A DNA stretch of 64,000 bases, from NCBI GenBank assembly GCA_002803225.1, contig NXFV01001584.1, positions 1-64,000 on the forward strand, read 5' to 3'. Position 1 is the stretch's first letter. The number at the start of each line of letters is the position of its first letter. A model generated the notes under the pieces. That model did no database searches, was not told the DNA's origin, and saw nothing but the letters and a program-made list of their open reading frames with translations. This document shows positions 56,984 to 64,000 of this stretch, in pieces. The DNA comes from Gamarada debralockiae (lineage: Eukaryota > Ascomycota > Leotiomycetes > Helotiales > Hyphodiscaceae). The translations under genes were made by a program, and so were the position numbers.

Positions 56984-57590
56984 TCATCGACTTCGTCGAT
57001 GCTGACGCGAGTCCGCCACCAAGCGTGCATTTTCACTTGCACCTCCTGCTGGTAACCTTATCCTAGGACTGCTCGGACTCCCACTGTAACATCGTGCTGT
57101 TTTGAATGACGTTGGCGTGGCTCCTAGCTTGACCAATGCATTGAAGATGACAAAGATCCACTTATAAGAACTGGTCAGACCTCCTTCCACGCTGCATTAG
57201 GCAGCCCGTCCACCCAGGCGCATTCCATGGCTTGACCCGTTGAACTGCGTGCCCGATCTCAACAGTAAATTATGGGTTTTCCTCGATGGCGGAGGCTGGC
57301 TCTTGACTTGAAATCTTATCCCACCTAGCAGGGGGGCGTCGGAGGAAAGAAGGTCTTCAGTAGCACGGCTGCCTTATCCTTATCCTCCTCGACCTCCCCT
57401 CCGTTGTCAACTAGTAGCGGGATAGTACCGAATGCTGATTCCGTTGGGCTTGAGATGCCTTGCCACCTTCCAGGTGTTACGGAATCCTCCTGCCAGCGGT
57501 GTCTCTTTTTGTCTTGAATGGCGTTGTGGAACCTGCGTCTCTCTGCCTTAACTCGGGCCTCTAGGTGAGGTTGGTAGTACTAATTTTCGA
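56984..57590 (-). mobile_element. Tad1-type LINE fragment (endonuclease-RT linker and RT start), decayed
   Basis: Reading the minus strand in mixed frames gives typical fungal non-LTR retrotransposon ORF2 landmarks in order. They are ARVKAERRRFHNAIQDKKRHRW, NTWKVARHLKP, SAFGTIPLLVDNGGEVEEDK, KAAVLLKTFFPPTPP, a VEIGHAVQRVKPWNAPG-type stretch with DGLPNAAWKEV, then WIFVIFNALVKLGATPTSFK. Stops and frame changes show it is dead and truncated at both ends. The match is by recalled pattern of the Tad1 clade, not a database search. Confidence 0.7.
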
Positions 57591-58280
57591 TTGAAGTTCG
57601 TAGATCTATTACAGAGGGTGGTGGCTGATAGGGGACTCGTGGAAGCAGTACTAGGAGAGGGGTTGAACCTTCTGGTACTACCTGGGAGAGGGGTGGTAGG
57701 TAGCAGTGAGATTTGGAAGTTGTAAAGGGTGATACTTTATAACTACCATAGATTGGCCAATAATATAGTCTAATTCTTGAAATAGACGCCTAATTCGGAT
57801 AATCATGAAAAATCCACTCAATTAATCAATTGCTCGCTTTAACGTTAGCACACAGCACATGATCTCCTGAAGCCATACTTATCCCTCCTTCAGGTCTATC
57901 TAATGCCAATAGTGCCTTCATCTACGGGATCTCGTGTGAAGTTAGTAGCAAGTAATCTTTGAGACCATTCCTCTAAGTGCTCAGTGTCCTATCGGTCGGC
58001 AATTGAAGCGATACCTGCTGGAGTCACGAGGGTGCATGGTGAGGTTAGTCGGGTGATGGGAGGGGTTGAAGGGGTTGGGACTTTGCATCTGTTAGTTGGT
58101 TGTTTATCAGGGTTTCATCTCTGTGTCGAGTCGTCTCGATGTGCACCACAATCTACCAACTCCTTCGCCCCGGTTCAGGCTCAGGCATCTACATAGGCAG
58201 CAGTTCGCCCGGTACACGAAAGATGACAGAAGTCAAGCGATCGTGAAGTAACGGCACGTTAATGCCAAGCTGTAGATCGA
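57591..58280. other. Intergenic region
   Basis: No gene supported. Short ORF 57984-58196 lacks features. Confidence 0.4.
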
Positions 58281-60024
58281 TTATAGTTCTTCAACTATTT
58301 CCAATCTACTCAGCCAAAGGCTTTGGTGTGCCCCAGCACAAATACCAGCGTGCAGGAAATATTCTCGTAGTCTGTTTCGGATGTTCTTCCAAGCATCCCA
58401 GTCTAGGGTGATTGAGATGTCCATCAACTGCAAAATATAGTACACATTCTCTTGAGAGTGCACCTTTCCACCACCAAGTAGGAGTCGCAATATCATCTCG
58501 ACTGGATGGGCCCAGTCAGTTGAAGTGTCGATAAGCTTCGATCGGAGATGCTCTAGGAGAGGTTCGCTTTCGATCTGCCCATCTTTCACAAACTTAGCGA
58601 TTGCGCTGATATAAATGAGAGCTGCAATCCTATAGCACTCTTCAATCATAAACCTGCGGTACACATTAGTGCACCTCACAGGCATAGATGAAACCCGTAG
58701 TAAGTCATCGTTTATAGTTTGACTTAATCTAGCATGTTCGTTCATCATCTCGGCAGTACCCATGCTAGGAGATCGAACCAATGCTGTGGCATTCTGCAGG
58801 CCTTCTAGGACGATCATGAGATCTTCATACAGGGTGAAATTCTTCGGTAGAGTGCCAAGTTTGATATTTAGTGGGGGTGTGAAGCGAGAAGGTTTCGTCC
58901 ATTGAGGAGAGGTGGTTGGATCGCAACTAGTGAACTCAAAGTATCTTTTGCCGACAAGGCTAGCGGCTCCTGAGTAGTCAATCCTAGGCGAAGGTGTCAA
59001 TCTCCAATGCGCGGGGCAAATTATTTACCATGACGTACCAGGCAAGGTAAGAGGCTAGCTGGGGATTTTTCTCCTGCACAGCGTGAAAGCCTCCTCTCAA
59101 TTTCAGAATCGAGCAGACCCCAGTCATGTGGGCTTCGTAACCAGATATATTTCCATATAAAATCTGTAATTGGACCATTTATTAGTACTCTTTCTGGAGA
59201 AGGAGCATGGGTGACAATTGGCTTACTTCCATGCCGGCAAGAAGTATATACGCCGTAATTGATCCATCACTGGTGTACTCTTCTGGTATATTCATTCGAC
59301 TATTAAGTATGCCTAAACCCTTCGCTTTGTAGACGATTGCTTGTTGGGAAGATGACTTGTTGGACTTAGTTGCTATGTCATCTGCGGCAGTAGATACAAT
59401 GAAACAAAAGGCTGCAGCATCTTTAATTGCACAATCGAACCTAAGCTGACGAATTGGGGAGTAATCAGTGTTCGAGATTTCGAAAATTTTAGTCCGAAAA
59501 GTGGTAGTTACTGGGATAGTAAATTCACGTTAGCATTCTGCAATGCAATAATGAGACCATGGTGACATACAATAATGAACCAGGCCTAGATCCTTGGGAG
59601 AGTCTAGCTGGACAGGGAGCAAATTGAATGGATAGAAGCCACATATCTCGGATAGACCACTTCCTGGAAAAGGTGGTGTCGTTCCGCTGGTGGGCCAACG
59701 GGCTTGGCCACGGCTCGTTCCGTCCACAACAGATAGGCACGGACGAGCTACTATGTTCTTCCTACTGCTATTTTGTTTCTTCAGCTGGTATCGAGCCCCC
59801 TCAAGCCTCTGCCGTCGCTTGAAGTCTTTGACAGCATGCGACTTCGCCCGTCGAGTTCCGTCCTTATCCTCATTGCTAATGAACTCAAAGGTCCGGACAT
59901 CTATGGTTACCTGGGACTTGGCCGGATTCGATCGAATTGACAAGCTTGGATATGGCACTCCTCTCCGGTCGTCACCATCATCGCTTATAGAACGCCCAGC
60001 CTCACTAGCACTGCCTGAGTACAT
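58281..60024 (-). CDS. Fungal_trans_2-type regulator-like protein lacking a zinc cluster
   Basis: Exons 60024-59571, 59510-59227, 59163-59039 and 58983-58281 (introns 60, 63 and 55 nt) give 521 aa with all joints in frame. The N-terminus has the TFEFISNEDKDGTRRAKSHA pattern followed by a basic KDFKRRQRLEGARYQ stretch, seen in many fungal proteins that resemble transcription factors but have no Zn2Cys6 domain. The rest (SPIRQLRFDCAIKDAAAFCF, ILLAGMEILYGNISGYEAHMTGV, WIDYSGAASLVGKRYF and the C-terminal helical region) matches the Fungal_trans_2 (DUF3468) layout. A nuclear regulatory role is inferred only from the family. No obvious target cluster neighbours it. Confidence 0.8.
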
Positions 60025-61491
60025 AGTCACACATTGAAATCGAGTGTTTGGTGATGTTGCAGGTGTGATGGTAGAAATGAGATGGGATGTAGGAAGCCTT
60101 GTTGGATTAAGGTGCTACCTAGGGGGAGTATGCCCCACATTGCGAAGTTCTTAGTGGTTAAAGGTTCTACCCTATTCGGTAAGGAGGGATTGTTAGTGAG
60201 CAGCCTGCATATGGCCCAGATTCATGCACGTGCAGGTGTCAACTCCCCGATAAAGCTCTTTAAAGCAACACGCTGAAAGATTCTTTCTACGCTAAATGCA
60301 CTGTAGCTTAGCTCCCACTCTGTAACTAGTCTCAACTATAGCACTCGGGGCGCTGAAATTGGCCTGCCAGGTGTGTAGCTTGAGCCCTATTCTCAGCGAC
60401 TCCAGTTCTTGAGCCACTACACGTGGTTGCTTTTCCTCCACTTACAACTCACTGATAGTACTGGACAGCGATTTGTTCCAAAGCAAAAATTCCCATGGCC
60501 CTGGTCCGAATATCATTCCAGTTGAATGGCCGTCGTTCTTTGTCTCAAATCATGTCTGGAGTGCGCAGCATGTCTTCATTGAGCGGTCATTAATTTGGCT
60601 TTCCCTCTACCTAACGTTCTTCAGGATGATTACCAAACTATGCAATTCTCTTCAAAAGTATCTCTGATCTCTTTAGTGCATATAAGAATGTCTAATTAGG
60701 AAGGCCGTTAACTCAACTAACTCGTTTAACATCTCTAGCCATAGGTTGCGGTTAAATTAACGTAGAAACATTTCCTAGGAGGAAAACAATTCAGAGCCTT
60801 GATATCCTGCACCTGCTCCGCGTAGTATTAGATACAGAAATTGCTCATTCTCACATCTCTCTGTGAAGAGGCTCTATATGCTTCTATCTTCTTGGGCTCT
60901 GGGCCATATTAGGAAAGTCCGAATGCATAAGATGACAACGTTGCCCTTCGGAGTTGCGAGATGACCACTCCTTCGATAATGAATGGTGGAGCATGCAGCC
61001 AGCTTACGTATCCTTCAATCGGCAAATTTGGTTCTCGTCTCCCGCGTAGAAGCCTCCTAAGCCTATAAAAAATGGACCAATAAATGAGGCTCGGAGGCCT
61101 TGATTTAGATGCTCGTTGGACAATGACGTATTTTAACATCATCTGCCGCCTAGGTGAAACTCCGACAGAAGAAACCACAGGTGAAGCCTCTGAAACGTCC
61201 CTTTACGGAATAACCTTCCTCCAACCAGCGTTTTTGGCTCTATCAATTTGAAGCAAGTTGTTGTGGCTTACAAACAACATCTTACAACCCTTCGGATTCT
61301 GCAATGGAATCTTCGGTATGGAAATGTCCTATGATAGAAAAGAGTAACCGCATCTAGGGAAATAAGTATTGAAATTCCTTTCTTCACATAGAAGACATTT
61401 TAAGTAGGCTTCAGTCTTCCTTGTCTATCAGATCACCTATTAACATCCTTTCGTGAAAATTTCAAGATTCCAGATCGTCTCAGTCTCACCA
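60025..61491. other. Gene-free region
   Basis: About 1.5 kb with only short ORFs (60082-60276, 60473-60667, 61178-60909) and no domains. It includes the promoter of the Fungal_trans_2-like gene at its left end. Confidence 0.45.
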
Positions 61492-62171
61492 TGGACCGAC
61501 TCTCCCGCGTACCGTCCTCAGCATCGACCAAATGAGTATGTGCCCTGAATTCGTGCTATTTGATACAACTGTCAACAACCAGTCAGAAGAACCATGTCCA
61601 CTCGATGTGGATGATCTTATTCAATATCACATCAATAGTCCAAACAGCAACGATTGATGTCAAATGTGTACCCTACTGTATAGCAATTGCATCTGCTCGG
61701 CTGGCACTCCCGCTGGTTTTTACGATTATTCCAGCTGGAGTTCAACTCCTGCCATACGCAAGTAATTATGCGACAAATGCGTACCAGCAGACGCATAGCA
61801 ATCCAAATTACAACCACCCCTCACTGTCCATACCATCACATACCTGGACCTCGACCGCCCCTGCTAGTAGAGAGCAGTGCCGGGGTTGGAAACGGATCTG
61901 AAGGGAGCAAAGTTAAGCGAGTGAGAGTGAGAGAAACACTGTCAATTGAAGAGGCTTGTGTGGTATGTTTCCCATGTGGTTTTTGAGATCTTACAACTGA
62001 ATAAGAGTCTAAAAACGATTAGAACAAAATTGGAGATCACAGCGAGGTTTTAAATCTCGCCAAGTCAGAATGGTGCAGGATGTAAGGCACAAAGTGGAAG
62101 TCCTAACAGAGGAGAATGAGAAGTTACGCACTGAGCTATTGCGTGTTGCGGTGATTCTGCCTGTTACGTGA
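61492..62171 (+). pseudogene. bZIP transcription factor remnant or short gene
   Basis: The segment 62023-62171 encodes a clear bZIP: QNWRSQRGFKSRQVRMVQDV followed by HKVEVLTEENEKLRTELLRV, i.e. a basic region of the AP-1-like QNRRSQRxF type plus a leucine-zipper start, ending in a TGA. Upstream, from an ATG at 61492 (MDRLSRVPSSAS), no single frame connects; a basic stretch EGSKVKRVRVRE at about 61900-61935 probably precedes the basic region across an intron (GTATGT near 61961, TAG near 62022), but phases do not match in my reading. The zipper is short and several upstream frames have stops, so decay is likely. The Arg/Asn core has Trp where Arg is usual (QNW for QNR). Confidence 0.5.
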
Positions 62172-62406
62172 TTGTACAAGAGGAAGCGCTAGGAGGAATG
62201 AAGATTGTAGAAATTCGACTACAGCGTTCTGTAAGAGATCTATGAAGTTAGGAGATGTAAGGGCGTATTTTCAACGGGGTTGTAGGCTTATAGTAGTTTC
62301 ATTACTATTATAGTTATAGAGTATAATTAAGATATTTATGTGTTAGAGGTTGGTGTTAATAGGTTGAGTCACGTGAGGTTGTCGGTAGGTAGTGGTGTTG
62401 GCAGGG

Positions 62407-62654
62407 CTCTTCGGCATGGAAAAAAGTGGCCGATATTGGTCTGGCCCACTAAAACTATATCCTACTTTAGGCTTAAAGAACAACTACAAAACTTAATTAA
62501 ATCTCCCAAAAAATAATAGGACGATAGTTTGGCTTCTTGCGAGTTCTAAAATCAAGTTATAGCAAATTTAATGAAGTTTTGTGGAAGTTTCGTTATTACT
62601 AAGGTAAGGGTCTTAAGAGAGGGCGACGTGGCCACTTTTTTCCATGCCGAAGAG
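62407..62654. mobile_element. 248-bp MITE-like element with 25-bp perfect inverted termini
   Basis: The left end begins CTCTTCGGCATGGAAAAAAG (62407-62431, 25 bp). The right end (62630-62654) is its exact reverse complement. Inner segments also pair partly: ACAAAACTTAATTAAAT near 62485 against ATTTAATGAAGTTTTGT near 62567. The element can therefore form a long hairpin. There is no ORF. GCAG flanks both sides (62401-62404 and 62655-62658), a possible short target duplication but not convincing. Confidence 0.7.
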
Positions 62655-63143
62655 GCAGCGGTAGTTCAGTGTGTTCATTGATGTCTGTATTGATGTGATT
62701 GGTGATAATGCTGTCTGGAAGAGATTTTCCTTCTAGCTTCACTGATTACATAAGCAGTTCCTGACAGTCAGAATATAATTGAAGGGTAAACAGTATTATA
62801 GGGGCTTGACGCGCTACTTGAGGTTGTCTACAATGCGTGCAGAATTCTCCCCTGAATAATGTGCAAACGCTAAATGTTTTGAAACAACCCTATGTATGGT
62901 TTTTGGGATTTTTCATCTTGCGGGGAGCCACCCCAATCCTGTATTCATTTCCATTGGGAAACAGCACGTGAAAGGAGACATAAGTCCATGATTATTTCCA
63001 AAGTCGGGGAGACGGCTCCACACCTTCAACAACATCTTGTCAATCGTTTTTTTCTTTACCTGGGCTTGCCCATTCCATTCTTTTATACCAACTCAGTCTC
63101 TACTGTTTCATCTGCATTCACTTCATTCTTTTACATATTCAAG
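62655..63143. promoter_or_regulatory. Upstream region of the truncated GDSL esterase
   Basis: Ends in pyrimidine-rich sequence just before the ATG at 63144, like a fungal promoter/leader. No other gene. Confidence 0.4.
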
Positions 63144-63440
63144 ATGTTTTCCAAGGTCGTTCTTTTCTATGCCTTAACGACACTCCTTTCCAACACTACC
63201 GCTCTCACCCTGCATTCTCGACCTCAACCTCGATCAACCTATCCATTCGATCAACTTGTCGCATTCGGCGACGAATTCTCTGATAACGGTAATGGCTCCT
63301 ATGCTCATGGCATCACCGGCTCCCCAGCAACAGTCTATGGCTTCGGAACATGGACGAACGGCCCAGTAGCTGTGTCGTACCTCTCCTCCCTGCTCTCCGT
63401 TCCCCTTCGGGATCTCGCATTCGGAGGCTGCTGGGTTTGA
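63144..63440 (+). pseudogene. GDSL-like lipase/acylhydrolase, 5' fragment only
   Basis: The ATG opens a signal peptide (FSKVVLFYALTTLLSNTTA) followed by YPFDQLVAFGDEFSDNGNGS, the block I region of fungal GDSL/SGNH esterases (GDE in place of GDS), and TVYGFGTWTNGPVAVSYLSS and DLAFGG. Homology stops abruptly at about 63434 and a stop follows at 63438. About two thirds of the enzyme, including the catalytic Asp-His, is absent. The sequence after the break belongs to an unrelated P/Q-rich gene on the other strand. Confidence 0.8.
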
Positions 63441-63722
63441 ATTGGAAAAGGGAAGGGTGGTCTCTGTTGGATTTGTTGATGGGGAGGTGGGAGGAATGGC
63501 TGTTGCCATGGCTGAGGTTGCGGAGTCACGTTATTAGGATGAAGGAACGGACTTGAGCTTTGTGGGGTTTTGAGGGTAAGGAGGTCGCTGCTGCTGCGTG
63601 AAGGAAGGTCTATGCTGTTGTGGCGTGGGCGAGGTGCGAGCCTGGTATTGTGGAGATGGCTCAGATGGTGGGTAGGACGTAGGGTTTTGCGGGTGTCCTT
63701 GATAGTATTCTTGTGCCGTCAT
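63420..63722 (-). pseudogene. Pro/Gln-rich protein, 5' fragment, frameshifted
   Basis: From an ATG at 63722 the frame reads MTAQEYYQGHPQNPTSYPPS and continues Pro/Gln/Ser-rich to a stop at 63534. A second frame continues the same composition (VTPQPQPWQQPFLPPPHQQ ... PFPIQTQQPPNA) up to about 63420. A single-base frame change near 63545-63570 separates them, without splice signals. At about 63420 it abuts the GDSL fragment. Proteins starting like this are common small, low-complexity fungal stress-type proteins, but I cannot name it. Confidence 0.5.
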
Positions 63723-64000
63723 TTTGAGGATGTTTTGTTTGCTTTGTAAATTGTTTGGAAGCGATGGGAGGTAGAGTTTTGGATTAAATGGTAGCCTGGT
63801 AAGTGATGAATTTGTGGTGGGGCTGTGTTGCTGACAGACCACATGCCCAGAGTGGTCAAGAGACAGAAAAATTGATTCACGTCATCGCGCATAGCGATGG
63901 CTTTGCTGCATCACCAGCCATCTCGTCATTCGCGGACGTAATCAAGGAGTCTTCTTGCGCGGAAATATAAGATGAGCAGTGAAGTGAACATGACGAAGGT
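63723..64000. promoter_or_regulatory. Upstream region of the P/Q-rich gene, to window end
   Basis: Probable promoter of the minus-strand P/Q-rich gene. Nothing recognisable in the last 150 bp. Confidence 0.4.

Overview
The window is nuclear DNA of a filamentous ascomycete (Pezizomycotina; Helotiales/Leotiomycetes is my guess, not demonstrated). The reasons are many short introns (about 44-75 nt, a few up to about 200) with GTAWGT donors, CTAAC/CTGAC-like branch sites and YAG acceptors; typical fungal families (Zn2Cys6 and Fungal_trans_2 regulators, fungal MFS subfamilies, Mediator Ssn3, SAGA Sgf29); and abundant decayed gene copies and transposon relics.

Left part, 1-4.7 kb: a divergent pair. 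On the minus strand is an active-looking Ser/Thr kinase joined to near-identical 42-residue WD40 repeats that run off the window edge. On the plus strand, 446 bp away, is a protein with an N-terminal HeLo/MLKL-like helical region and a C-terminal pseudokinase. This looks like a fungal counterpart of a RIPK3-MLKL or NLR-executioner module. An unrecognised ORF follows it.

4.8-30 kb: accessory territory. It holds a frameshifted SAM methyltransferase, an intact 8-exon DHA1-type MFS transporter, a decayed large fungal orphan gene, about 5 kb with no recognisable gene, an intact sugar-porter MFS transporter beside a decayed aldose 1-epimerase, a secreted type-B carboxylesterase, an intact short RecQ helicase, and a decayed PTR2-type peptide transporter.

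30-35 kb: an AT-rich 481-bp MITE-like element with an 8-bp target duplication lies 375 bp upstream of a striking intronless GC-rich gene of 1174 codons. That gene fuses four enzyme-like domains: methyltransferase, BBE-like FAD oxidase, phosphomevalonate-kinase-like P-loop and adenine-phosphoribosyltransferase-like.

35-54.5 kb: mostly conserved housekeeping genes. In order these are a Dal81/TamA-like nitrogen regulator, a decayed secreted-protein gene, a minisatellite, a Vps73-like MFS glucose transporter, a three-copy promoter repeat, Mediator kinase ssn3 (CDK8), arf6, sgf29, mannose-6-phosphate isomerase, an APC-family permease and GTP cyclohydrolase II (riboflavin).

55-64 kb: accessory again. 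It holds a decayed old-yellow-enzyme gene, a Tad1-type LINE fragment, an intact Fungal_trans_2 regulator-like gene lacking a zinc cluster, a bZIP remnant, a 248-bp MITE-like inverted-repeat element, and a truncated GDSL esterase butted against a truncated P/Q-rich gene. Exon joints were built by eye from splice signals and protein continuity. Most intact multi-exon models were checked by summed length being divisible by three.
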